A stretch of 64,000 nt of DNA. Source: Rhodobacteraceae bacterium M385. GTDB lineage: Bacteria; Pseudomonadota; Alphaproteobacteria; Rhodobacterales; Rhodobacteraceae. Below, piece after piece: positions 32,744-41,050 of the stretch. The position numbers were made by a program, and so were the translations under genes. The stretch covers positions 3,162,001 through 3,226,000 of the forward strand of contig CP081102.1 in NCBI GenBank assembly GCA_025141835.1, given 5' to 3'. Each line of letters begins with the position of its first letter. Position 1 is the stretch's first letter. The notes under the pieces are model-generated. The model worked only from the letters and a program-made list of their open reading frames with translations. It searched no databases and was not told the DNA's origin.

Positions 32744-35167
32744 ATGACAGCGCCCCTGCCCCCCCAGATTGAAGATTGGTTCAGCGCCCGTGGGTGGACG
32801 ATCCACCCCCATCAGCGCGACATGCTGGAGTTGGCGGGAGAGCCCTGCCAATTGCTGATTGCCCCCACGGGCGGGGGCAAGACAATGGCGGGATTTTTGC
32901 CGACGTTGGCAGAGTTGGCGGAGGGCACACATGAAGGGTTGCACACGCTTTATGTCAGTCCTCTCAAGGCGTTAGCCGCCGATATCAAGCGAAACCTGTC
33001 GGGTCCGGTGGCGGAAATGGATCTTCCGATTAGGATCGAAGATCGCACCGGCGATACGCCTGCCAGCCGCAAGCGGAGGCAGAGGGCCGATCCACCGCAT
33101 ATCCTTTTGACCACGCCAGAATCCCTTGCGTTGTTGACCTCTTACGAAGATGCGGGGCGCACGTTTAGGGGGCTGAAGCGCGTAATTATTGATGAAATTC
33201 ACGCCCTTAGCGAGAGCAAGCGCGGCGATCAGCTGATGCTGGCGCTGTCGAGGTTAAGCGTTCTTGCGCCTGGCTTGCGGCGTGTTGGTCTGTCGGCGAC
33301 GGTAGAAGACCCGCAAGCGGTGGCGCGGATTTTGGCCAAGCACCCGGACCCCTGCGCAATCTTGCAGGCTGATCCGGGCCCCGATCCTGACATCGCCATG
33401 CTGTCCACCGATGTGCCACCACCGTGGTCCGGAGGTGGGGGGAAATACGCGATGGAAGCCGTTCTGGAGCAGGTAAAGGCCCATAAAACCACGCTCATTT
33501 TCCACAATACACGCGCACAGGCTGAGATATTTTTCCACAATCTCTGGCTGGCCAATGACGAGCAGATTCCCATCGGCATCCACCACGGGGCGTTGTCGCG
33601 AGAACAGAGAGAGAGGGTGGAGGCCGCGATGGTTGCGGGGCAGTTGCGGGCGATTGTTTGCACCGGGAGCCTCGATCTGGGGATTGATTGGGGCGATGTG
33701 GATTTGGTTATCCAAGTGGGGGCGCCGAAGAACGTCAAACGGCTTGTGCAACGCATTGGGCGCGCCAATCATCGCTATAATGCGCCGTCTAAGGCGTTGA
33801 TTGTGCCAGCAAATCGGTTCGAGGTCATCGAATGTGTCGCCGCGTTGCAGGCGGTCCGGGAGCGCACGCTGGACGGCGATACGGACCATACTGGCCCCCT
33901 CGATGTGTTGTGCCAGCATATCCTGATCCGCGCCTGTGCCGGACCTTTCACCGCCGATGCACTGTATGCGGAGGTCACCACCGCCGGTGCCTACAGTGAC
34001 CTTCCACGTGCCACGTTTGACCGCTGTCTCGATTTTGCGGCGACGGGCGGCTACGCTTTGCGGGCTTACGATCAGTGGCAACGTCTGGTGCAAAAGCACG
34101 GCGAATATCGGCTGCGCGACCCAAGGGCGACCACGCGGATCAGGATGAATATCGGGACGATCATTGATTCCGAGAAGATGCCAGTGAGGATGAAAAAGGC
34201 GAGGGGTGGCAAGCCCTTAGGGGAAGTGGAGGAGTACTTTGCCTCGACCCTGCGACAGGGGGACACCTTCTTGATCGGCGGTAAAATCGTTCGGTTTGAG
34301 GGCCTGCGGGAGATGACGGTCGAAGTGTCGCGAAGCGGCCAGACAAAGCCCCGGATTGCGACCTTCTCAGGCACTAAGTTCGCGACCTCTACTCAGCTGA
34401 GCGACCGCATCTTAACCATGTTTCGGCAAGACGATTGGCCCGAGCTTCCCGGCCATACCCGCGACTGGCTGCATTTGCAGCGCCAAGCCTCTCAGCTACC
34501 TGAGAAGGACCGATTGCTTGTTGAAACCTTCGCTCATGAAGACCGCGCCTATCTTGTGGCGTACGGATTTGCCGGCAAGAACGCGCAACAGACGTTGGGG
34601 CTTTTGCTGACGCACCGGATGGAAACCCTTGGGCTGCATCCCTTGGGCTTCGTCTCCACCGACTACGCGACGATGATTTGGGGACTTGATGAAGTGGTTG
34701 ATCCTAAACCTCTTTTTAGCCGGGACACCCTGATTTCGTCGATGGAGAACTGGCTGGCGGATACCTCTGTCATGAAGAAAACGTTTAAGGGGAGCGCCGT
34801 GATTGCAGGCCTTGTGGATCGCATGGCCCCGGGCGGGAAGCGGAAAACCGGGCGGCAGGCGGCGTTTTCCACCGACATTCTGTACGACACGCTGCGCAAG
34901 TATGACCCCGATCATATTATGCTGCACATCACCCGGACCGAGGCCATGCGCGGCCTTGTGGACTTCTCGCGGATTGAAGAGATGTTGGAGCGGGTTGCGG
35001 GCCGGGTCGATCATTGTCGGTTGGACCGTGTCAGCCCACTTGCCGCGCCGATGATGCTGGAAATGGGGCGCGTGTCCGTGAGTGGCGCCGCGAACGAGCG
35101 GCTACTGGAAGAGGAAACCGAAAGGTTAATGCAAACGGCAGGCTTGGAGTTTGGATCAAACCGTTGA
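32744..35167 (+). CDS. Ligase-associated DEXH-box helicase (Lhr-like)
   Basis: An 807-residue superfamily 2 helicase. Motif I is APTGGGKT (40-47), motif II DEIH (150-153), motif III LSATVED, and motif VI QRIGRANHR; a C-terminal DEAD/H-associated domain (residues ~600-800) follows. This is the short Lhr type found in the ligase-associated DNA-damage cluster, together with a DNA ligase, an exonuclease and PdeM. Here only PdeM follows (39 bp downstream), so the partners are elsewhere or lost. The start is ATG 32744. Confidence 0.93.
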   Translation: MTAPLPPQIEDWFSARGWTIHPHQRDMLELAGEPCQLLIAPTGGGKTMAGFLPTLAELAEGTHEGLHTLYVSPLKALAADIKRNLSGPVAEMDLPIRIEDRTGDTPASRKRRQRADPPHILLTTPESLALLTSYEDAGRTFRGLKRVIIDEIHALSESKRGDQLMLALSRLSVLAPGLRRVGLSATVEDPQAVARILAKHPDPCAILQADPGPDPDIAMLSTDVPPPWSGGGGKYAMEAVLEQVKAHKTTLIFHNTRAQAEIFFHNLWLANDEQIPIGIHHGALSREQRERVEAAMVAGQLRAIVCTGSLDLGIDWGDVDLVIQVGAPKNVKRLVQRIGRANHRYNAPSKALIVPANRFEVIECVAALQAVRERTLDGDTDHTGPLDVLCQHILIRACAGPFTADALYAEVTTAGAYSDLPRATFDRCLDFAATGGYALRAYDQWQRLVQKHGEYRLRDPRATTRIRMNIGTIIDSEKMPVRMKKARGGKPLGEVEEYFASTLRQGDTFLIGGKIVRFEGLREMTVEVSRSGQTKPRIATFSGTKFATSTQLSDRILTMFRQDDWPELPGHTRDWLHLQRQASQLPEKDRLLVETFAHEDRAYLVAYGFAGKNAQQTLGLLLTHRMETLGLHPLGFVSTDYATMIWGLDEVVDPKPLFSRDTLISSMENWLADTSVMKKTFKGSAVIAGLVDRMAPGGKRKTGRQAAFSTDILYDTLRKYDPDHIMLHITRTEAMRGLVDFSRIEEMLERVAGRVDHCRLDRVSPLAAPMMLEMGRVSVSGAANERLLEEETERLMQTAGLEFGSNR

Positions 35168-35206
35168 CGCTTGCGTTGTCACACGCCACAAAGATATGAA
35201 CGAAGC

Positions 35207-35869
35207 ATGAACACGCTCCCCTTCACTTTTCGCGGCACCGAGCTTTGCGCATTGCCCTCTGGCGCGCTGTATTGGCCTTCTGAGAGCACGCTGATCGTGA
35301 GCGATCTGCATCTGGGTAAGGCGGAGCGGACTGCGCGGCGCGGCGGGCCCATCTTACCCCCCTATGAGGTGATCGAGACGCTTGACCGATTGCTGGAAGA
35401 CATCGCCTTCACCTCCGCCAAGATCGTAATCTGCCTCGGCGACAGCTTTGATGACCTGACCGCCGCGAAGGCCGCGAAAAGCGTTGTGGCAGAACGGCTT
35501 GCCCCTGTTTTGGCGGGGCGGCGATGGGTGTGGATCGAGGGAAATCACGACCCCGGACCGGTTGAATTGACGGGGGAACATCTGGCCGAGCTTAGCCTTG
35601 GCCCGCTGACCTTCCGGCATATTGCACAACCCACGAAATCCGGCGAAGTTTCGGGCCATTACCACCCAAAGACCCGGCTTCGGTTGAAAGGGCGCACGAT
35701 TACGCGACGGTGTTTTCTGGTGGATGACACACGTATAATTCTGCCTGCTTACGGCACCTACACCGGCGGGCTGTTCTGCCATGAAGCGCCGCTAATGTCG
35801 TTGGTCGGCCCAGAGGCGCAAACCATCCTGACCGGCCCAACCCCAAGGGCACTGCCCTTGCTACGCTAG
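35207..35869 (+). CDS. pdeM: Ligase-associated endonuclease PdeM
   Basis: A 220-residue calcineurin-like metallophosphoesterase. The metal motifs are clear: D33 and H35 (VSDLHLG), D79 (GDSFDD), GNHD at 112-115, and GHYHPK late. PdeM proteins belong to the same DNA-repair cluster as the upstream helicase. ATG 35207 is chosen as it begins the family N terminus (MNTLPFTFRG). The stop overlaps that of the convergent LytTR gene by 3-4 bp. Confidence 0.92.
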   Translation: MNTLPFTFRGTELCALPSGALYWPSESTLIVSDLHLGKAERTARRGGPILPPYEVIETLDRLLEDIAFTSAKIVICLGDSFDDLTAAKAAKSVVAERLAPVLAGRRWVWIEGNHDPGPVELTGEHLAELSLGPLTFRHIAQPTKSGEVSGHYHPKTRLRLKGRTITRRCFLVDDTRIILPAYGTYTGGLFCHEAPLMSLVGPEAQTILTGPTPRALPLLR

Positions 35870-36690
35870 GCAGTATGCTGTGCCCGATCTGGGTCTGAGA
35901 GGTTGGCCACACCCACTTTTTGCAATGTTTCTAGGCCCTTCTGGCTCACGGGCAACTGCGATCCGCCAACAAGCCGCGCCACGTAGCGCCGCCCATCTTG
36001 CTCCACACTCTCGATGCGATTGAACGCGACCCAATGAGACCGGTGAATGCGCGCACCTTCAAATTCTGTCAGTTCTTTCAGAGCATCACTGAACCGTATG
36101 CGAACCTTTGTTTCGCCAAGTTCAGTCCAGACCCGCACCTGATGGTCATCAGCCGATACACGCCACACTTCTCCGCGCATGTTCGGATCAATCCGGCGCA
36201 AAAACGCTGCTTGGACGACAGTAAGCTTTGGCACGGAAACGACTTCTGCCACTTGTTCGGACTGAATGCGGCGCACGCTCCACCGTAGGTAGGCGCGGAT
36301 GCAGACCGGCACGGAACAAATCATCGCCATCATGGCGATGTGTTGGAAAAGCATAATTGGCTCGGCAATTCGAAAGCCCATCACATAGATATTAAAGAGC
36401 CACACTATTGGCCCCAAGGTAACCGACATGCAGGCTACCGCCGATATATCAGCGCGCCACGGCGGCCCGGAAATATGGCGATAAACGAGGATGCGGATAA
36501 AGAAAACGGGTATCAAAAGCCCCATAATCAACCCGCCCCAATAGACCAAACGTTCGGAAAATGAAAAATCCGCGTAAGTCCCGAATGGTCCGATAAGTGC
36601 ACATAATACGCTTGCCAGAGAAGCCACACCAACGCGGATGATCCAGTCCCGCTGAGTGTGTTTCGGGGCGCCCGATCCAATTGAATTCAT
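35866..36690 (-). CDS. Membrane-anchored LytTR transcription regulator
   Basis: A 274-residue protein. Four hydrophobic segments span residues ~25-140 (for example VASLASVLCALIGPF and GGLIMGLLIPVFF). A LytTR DNA-binding domain occupies residues ~170-262: EVWRVSADDHQVRVWTELGE, ARIHRSHWVAFNRIESVEQDG, and a terminal QLPVSQKG. There is no histidine kinase or receiver domain, so it is a one-component membrane sensor. ATG 36690 is preferred; the frame extends upstream but across the divergent gene. The gene is more A/T-rich than its neighbours. Confidence 0.88.
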   Translation of the reverse strand: MNSIGSGAPKHTQRDWIIRVGVASLASVLCALIGPFGTYADFSFSERLVYWGGLIMGLLIPVFFIRILVYRHISGPPWRADISAVACMSVTLGPIVWLFNIYVMGFRIAEPIMLFQHIAMMAMICSVPVCIRAYLRWSVRRIQSEQVAEVVSVPKLTVVQAAFLRRIDPNMRGEVWRVSADDHQVRVWTELGETKVRIRFSDALKELTEFEGARIHRSHWVAFNRIESVEQDGRRYVARLVGGSQLPVSQKGLETLQKVGVANLSDPDRAQHTA

Positions 36691-36788
36691 CTTAATTATT
36701 GGCTCTTGGCAGTTAAAATTCCAATGAACATACTCGTGCAAGTCGATGCCGATCAACCCTTCTAAAATAGACAGCGTGTTTCCAGAAA

Positions 36789-37205
36789 ATGAACCCAAAT
36801 AAAATTCGTGAAATAGAAGATAGCTTTGCGCGCCAAGGGTTAATGACAACTCTGGGCTGTAAATTTGACCATTTGGAAAAAGGTCGGGCAATTCTGAAAT
36901 TGCCGATAACGGAAGGGGTCTCGCAACAGCATGGTGTCGCCCACGCGGGGGCAACCTTTGCCATCGGTGACAGCGCGTCGGGCTATGCGGCGTTGAGCGT
37001 CATGGATGAGGGGGCAGAGGTGATGACGGTCGAGATGAAAATCAACCTGATCGCGCCCGCAGCGGGGCGTCGCCTGATCGCCATAGGAGAGGTTGTAAAG
37101 GCCGGCCGCAGGTTGGTGATTACCCGCTGCACGGTGCAGGCGGAGGCCGACGATGGCAGCCTCCGCGATGTGGCGTTGCTACAGGGGACAATGATCTCCG
37201 TGTAG
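36789..37205 (+). CDS. PaaI-type hotdog thioesterase
   Basis: A 138-residue single hotdog domain with the family block VSQQHGVAHAGATFAIGDSA (HG...HAG) and EMKINLIAPA. It would hydrolyse acyl-CoA or aryl-CoA thioesters in the cytosol; the substrate is not evident. It is divergent from the LytTR gene with 98 bp between starts, so the LytTR protein may control it (inference from position). Confidence 0.88.
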   Translation: MNPNKIREIEDSFARQGLMTTLGCKFDHLEKGRAILKLPITEGVSQQHGVAHAGATFAIGDSASGYAALSVMDEGAEVMTVEMKINLIAPAAGRRLIAIGEVVKAGRRLVITRCTVQAEADDGSLRDVALLQGTMISV

Positions 37206-37209
37206 CGGG

Positions 37210-38109
37210 CTATGCCGTCAGGCCTTTGGGCTCATCCAGCCCATGGGCACGGCAGCAGGCGGTAACGGTGTTCGCCAACAGGCACGCGATGGTCATCGGG
37301 CCGACGCCGCCCGGAACCGGGGTGATGGCACCCGCAACCTCGGCTGCTTCGGCAAAGTTCACGTCCCCGATCAGCTTGGTTTTGCCGGGCTTTTCAGGAT
37401 GCGGCACACGGCTGATGCCCACGTCGATCACTGTCGCCCCGGGTTTGACCCAATCGCCGCGGACCATCTCGGCCCTCCCCACGGCGGCCACGAGGATATC
37501 GGCACGGCGACAAACCTCGGCCAGATCCTTGGTGCGCGAATGGGCGATCGTGACGGTGCAATTGTCGCCAAGCAGCAGTTGCGCCATCGGTTTGCCAAAC
37601 AGGTTGGAGCGGCCGATAACCACCGCGTCTTTGCCCGACAGGCTGTCAAATTCGGCGCGCAATAGCATCAGGCAACCCAAGGGCGTGCAGCTGACAAGCG
37701 CTTCGCCCCCGCTCGACAAAAGGCCCGCGTTGGTCACGCTTAGGCCATCGACATCCTTTGCCGGATCAATGCGCGCCACGGTGCGGCGTTCGTCCAGATG
37801 ATCGGGGACGGGGAACTGACACAGGATGCCGTGGACGCTCGGGTCAGCGTTGAGCTTGTCGATTAAGGCAAAAAGGTCTTCTTCGGACGTGTCGGCGGGC
37901 AGTTTGTGCTCGAACGACTGCATCCCAACCTCGACCGTCGCTTTGTGTTTGTGGCTGACGTAAACCTCGCTCGCGGGGTCTTCCCCAACCAGTACCACAG
38001 CCAGTCCGGGCGTAATGCCGTGATCTGCTTTCAAGCGGGCCACATGGTCTGCAACCTGCCCCCGCACATCGGCCGCAAAGGCCTTACCGTCGATAATTTT
38101 CGCCGTCAT
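37210..38109 (-). CDS. folD: Methylenetetrahydrofolate dehydrogenase/cyclohydrolase FolD
   Basis: A 299-residue bifunctional enzyme interconverting 5,10-methylene-, methenyl- and 10-formyl-tetrahydrofolate. Family blocks are present: YVSHKHKATVEVG with the catalytic lysine, VDGLSVTNAGLL, VIGRSNLFGKPMAQLLL (NADP site) and PVPGGVGPMTIACL. It is the last gene of an fhs-osmC-folD operon; the ATGA overlap with osmC is 4 bp. Confidence 0.97.
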   Translation of the reverse strand: MTAKIIDGKAFAADVRGQVADHVARLKADHGITPGLAVVLVGEDPASEVYVSHKHKATVEVGMQSFEHKLPADTSEEDLFALIDKLNADPSVHGILCQFPVPDHLDERRTVARIDPAKDVDGLSVTNAGLLSSGGEALVSCTPLGCLMLLRAEFDSLSGKDAVVIGRSNLFGKPMAQLLLGDNCTVTIAHSRTKDLAEVCRRADILVAAVGRAEMVRGDWVKPGATVIDVGISRVPHPEKPGKTKLIGDVNFAEAAEVAGAITPVPGGVGPMTIACLLANTVTACCRAHGLDEPKGLTA

Positions 38110-38561
38110 GGAGCGTCCTCTAATAGGTTAACCACGATCTCTGTCCGGACAGAATTCGCGATGAAGCAGGCGTGATGCGCCTTGTCGTGAAGGGATTTGT
38201 GGGTCGCGACGTCTGGGGCGTTGGCCCATGTGACGCGAATGTTCAGATCCACGCGCGGTATCCAGGTTTTGCCGTCCTGGCGCTTTAGCTCGCCCGTGGC
38301 GCGGTCCTCGTAATAGGTGGGCTCCAGCCCCGCTTGCCGGGCGAAGTCCAGAAACCACAGCATGTGGCACGAGGAGATAGAGGCGATATAGGCCTCTTCC
38401 GGGTCCACGGCGGCAGGGTCAGAATACGGCTCTGGCACCACCGAGGGGGAAGCCGATGCCGGAACCTTGGCCCCGCCGTCAAAGCGCCACATGTGCCCGC
38501 GCGTGTAGCGATTGGCGGCGAAATCACCGTCCGACTGCCAAGTTACGCGGGCTTCATGCAT
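38106..38561 (-). CDS. OsmC-family peroxiredoxin-like protein
   Basis: A 151-residue protein. The OsmC signature includes EEAYIASISSCHML, with the active cysteine in SSCH, and HHACFIANSV, which keeps the second conserved cysteine. OsmC/Ohr proteins reduce organic hydroperoxides. It sits between two one-carbon genes with an overlap to folD and a 1-bp gap from fhs, so it is co-transcribed with them. This may link formaldehyde or formate handling with peroxide defence. Confidence 0.9.
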   Translation of the reverse strand: MHEARVTWQSDGDFAANRYTRGHMWRFDGGAKVPASASPSVVPEPYSDPAAVDPEEAYIASISSCHMLWFLDFARQAGLEPTYYEDRATGELKRQDGKTWIPRVDLNIRVTWANAPDVATHKSLHDKAHHACFIANSVRTEIVVNLLEDAP

Positions 38562-38562
38562 G

Positions 38563-40239
38563 TTAGAACAATCCTTCGATGTCGCCCGCGTCGTTGAGGT
38601 GGATCGCCTCGGCGGAGGGTTTACGCGGCAGGCCCGGCATGGTCATGATCTCACCGCAGACGGCGACGATAAAGCCCGCACCGGCGGATAAGCGCACTTC
38701 CCGTACGGGGATGGTGAAGCCCGTTGGCGCGCCACGCTCGTTCGGGTCGGTGGTGAACGAGTACTGCGTTTTCGCCATACATACCGGCAAGTTACCGTAA
38801 CCCTGATCCTCCCACAGCTTCAACTGGTCGAGGATCTTCTTGTCCATCACCGCCTCGTCCGCGCGGTAGATGTTCTTGCACACCGCTTGGATTTTGTCGG
38901 CCAACGGCATGTCGTCGGGGTAGAGCGTGTTGAAGTTGGCTTCGCCCTTCTCGATCACTTCCACGACCTTTTCCGCCAGCGGGGCAGAGCCCTCGCTGCC
39001 CAGTTCCCAGTGCCGCGACAGGACCGCTTCCGCGCCTTGGGAGGCGACGTAGTCCTTCACCGCCTGCACTTCGGCCTCGGTGTCGGTCACGAAGTGGTTA
39101 ATGGCTACGACAACCGGCACGCCGAAGGATTTGACGTTCTCGATGTGGCGACCAAGGTTGGCGCAGCCGTTCTTCACAGCGTCGACGTTTTCGGCGCCCA
39201 AGTCTGCCTTGGCGATCCCGCCGTTCATCTTCATGGCGCGCACGGTGGCGACCACGACCACAACGGAAGGCGCAAGGCCCGCTTTGCGGCATTTGATGTT
39301 GAGGAATTTTTCCGCGCCAAGGTCAGCACCGAAGCCCGCCTCTGTCACCACATAGTCGCACAGCTTCAGGGCCGTAGAGGTCGCGATGACCGAGTTACAG
39401 CCGTGGGCGATGTTAGCAAAGGGGCCACCATGGACAAATGCCGGGTTGTTTTCCAACGTCTGCACGATGTTGGGCTGCATCGCGTCTTTCAGCAGCACCG
39501 TCATCGCACCGTCTGCCTTGATGTCACGGGCGAACACGGGGGAACGGTCCCGGCGGTAAGCCACGATCATCGCGCCGAGCCGCTCTTGCAGGTCTTGCAG
39601 GTCCTTAGCGAGGCAGAGGATCGCCATGACTTCCGACGCCACGGTGATGTCAAAGCCCGCTTCCCGAGGGAAGCCGTTCGCCACGCCGCCCAAGGACGCT
39701 GTGATCTGGCGCAGCGCCCGGTCGTTCATATCCACGACACGGCGCCAGACAACGCGGCGCACGTCGATTTCCAGTTCATTGCCCCAATAGATATGGTTGT
39801 CGATCATCGCCGACAGCAAAGAGTGGGCCGAGGTGATCGCATGGAAATCCCCGGTGAAGTGGAGGTTCATATCCTCCATTGGCACAACCTGCGCGTAGCC
39901 ACCGCCCGCAGCGCCGCCCTTCATGCCGAAGTTTGGACCCAAGGATGCCTCTCGGATACAAACCATCGCGTTCTTGCCGATGCGGTTCAGGCCGTCGCCC
40001 AGACCCACCGTCGTCGTCGTTTTCCCTTCGCCCGCGGGCGTTGGATTGATCGCGGTCACCAGAATCAGGTGGCCGTTGTCGCGATCCTGAACAGAATTGA
40101 TGAACGATTGGCTAACCTTGGCCTTATCGTGACCATAGGGCAGCAGGTCGGCGCTTTCGATGCCGATCTTTGCGCCGATCTCTTGGATTGGCCGCTTGGT
40201 CGCCTCACGGGCGATTTCTATGTCTGATTTGTAACCCAT
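38563..40239 (-). CDS. fhs: Formate-tetrahydrofolate ligase
   Basis: A 558-residue enzyme that makes 10-formyl-THF from formate, THF and ATP. The P-loop TPAGEGKTTTTVGLGDG is near residue 66, followed by EASLGPNFGMKGGAAGGGYAQV and TSTALKLCDYVVTEAGFGADLGAEKF. The length is normal. ATG 40239 gives the family N terminus (MGYKSDIEIAREA); an upstream open frame is not conserved. First gene of the fhs-osmC-folD operon. Confidence 0.98.
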   Translation of the reverse strand: MGYKSDIEIAREATKRPIQEIGAKIGIESADLLPYGHDKAKVSQSFINSVQDRDNGHLILVTAINPTPAGEGKTTTTVGLGDGLNRIGKNAMVCIREASLGPNFGMKGGAAGGGYAQVVPMEDMNLHFTGDFHAITSAHSLLSAMIDNHIYWGNELEIDVRRVVWRRVVDMNDRALRQITASLGGVANGFPREAGFDITVASEVMAILCLAKDLQDLQERLGAMIVAYRRDRSPVFARDIKADGAMTVLLKDAMQPNIVQTLENNPAFVHGGPFANIAHGCNSVIATSTALKLCDYVVTEAGFGADLGAEKFLNIKCRKAGLAPSVVVVVATVRAMKMNGGIAKADLGAENVDAVKNGCANLGRHIENVKSFGVPVVVAINHFVTDTEAEVQAVKDYVASQGAEAVLSRHWELGSEGSAPLAEKVVEVIEKGEANFNTLYPDDMPLADKIQAVCKNIYRADEAVMDKKILDQLKLWEDQGYGNLPVCMAKTQYSFTTDPNERGAPTGFTIPVREVRLSAGAGFIVAVCGEIMTMPGLPRKPSAEAIHLNDAGDIEGLF

Positions 40240-40465
40240 GGTGCTCTCTCCCAAGCGCGAAAATACAGTGCTTAGATTGGCTATAACGAGCGAGGCGGCG
40301 GGCGACAGGGCCAATTCCGACATTTTCGTAGGGCAACCCGTCATCAACGTGTCGCCACGTTTCCAAAAGGAAAAATGTGCACGCGCATGGAACAAAAGCG
40401 GGTTGGTAACCGTATCTTAATAGAGCGGCGCCAAACTGGGGTCAGTCACACAACTGGGGAATACC

Positions 40466-40552
40466 ATGCAACTTCATACCATCAGCCTCATGATCTACGC
40501 CGGCCTCGCCTTGGGCATGTCCGCAGGAATCGCGATCGTCGCCACCGTCTAA
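40466..40552 (+). CDS. 28-residue single-pass membrane peptide
   Basis: A small frame from ATG 40466 with a good ribosome site (TGGGGA, 6 bases before) that encodes MQLHTISLM followed by a hydrophobic helix (IYAGLALGMSAGIAIV) and a stop. No function is recognised. The ribosome site and single-helix design are typical of real small membrane proteins, but coding status rests on those two facts alone. A ribosome-site-bearing gene follows after 58 bp. Confidence 0.5.
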   Translation: MQLHTISLMIYAGLALGMSAGIAIVATV

Positions 40553-40610
40553 ACCGCGACATGGGCCAAAATCCTGCTACACTGCCCTTGAACTAGCAGG
40601 AGATACGTTC

Positions 40611-40901
40611 ATGACCGATCCAAAAGAATTCATGGCCCAAGCCAAAGCGCAGATGGATGCCTGGCACGTAGAGATGACCAAAATGCAGGCCAAAATGCAG
40701 GAAGCTGGCGAAGCCGGACAAGCGCAGATGGTCAAGCAGATGGAAGCGCTGAACGATCAGCGCAAGCTTGCTGAGAAGCAAATGGAAGAACTTGGCAAGG
40801 CCAACATGAACGCGGCCAAGGACGTGCAGGCCACGATGCAGAAGGCTTGGAAAGACATGGAAGGCCAGATGGAAGAAGCCCGCAAGAAATTTATGGGGTG
40901 A
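40611..40901 (+). CDS. Small helical protein of unknown function
   Basis: A 96-residue protein rich in Met, Ala, Lys, Glu and Gln with almost no breaks, predicted as one long amphipathic or coiled-coil helix bundle (KAQMDAWHVEMTKMQAKMQ, QMEELGKANMNAAKDVQATM). No signal or cysteine. AGGAG precedes ATG 40611. It resembles phasin-like or chaperone-like helical proteins only in composition, so I give no function. Confidence 0.75.
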   Translation: MTDPKEFMAQAKAQMDAWHVEMTKMQAKMQEAGEAGQAQMVKQMEALNDQRKLAEKQMEELGKANMNAAKDVQATMQKAWKDMEGQMEEARKKFMG

Positions 40902-40991
40902 AGCGATCGTAACAAGGACGCCGACTTTCCCGGTGTTGGATTACGCTCGGTTGTCCCTGCTTTGTCCCGATTTCGGCGCATTGCACCAACC

Positions 40992-41023
40992 AAAAAGCCC
41001 CGACCATTTTGGCCGGGGCTTTT
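40992..41023. terminator. Bidirectional terminator between the helical protein gene and ftsH
   Basis: Stem 40993-41002 (AAAAGCCCCG) with 41014-41023 (CGGGGCTTTT). Runs of T on the 3' side of both strands suit the plus-strand small gene and the minus-strand ftsH. Confidence 0.85.
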
Positions 41024-41050
41024 CTTAACTCTATATGCAACCGAGCCAGT

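Noticed and set aside
38887..40227. A 446-codon plus-strand frame opposite fhs
   Set aside because: It mirrors fhs exactly, is His/Arg/Val-rich and has no ribosome site. fhs itself has all family motifs.
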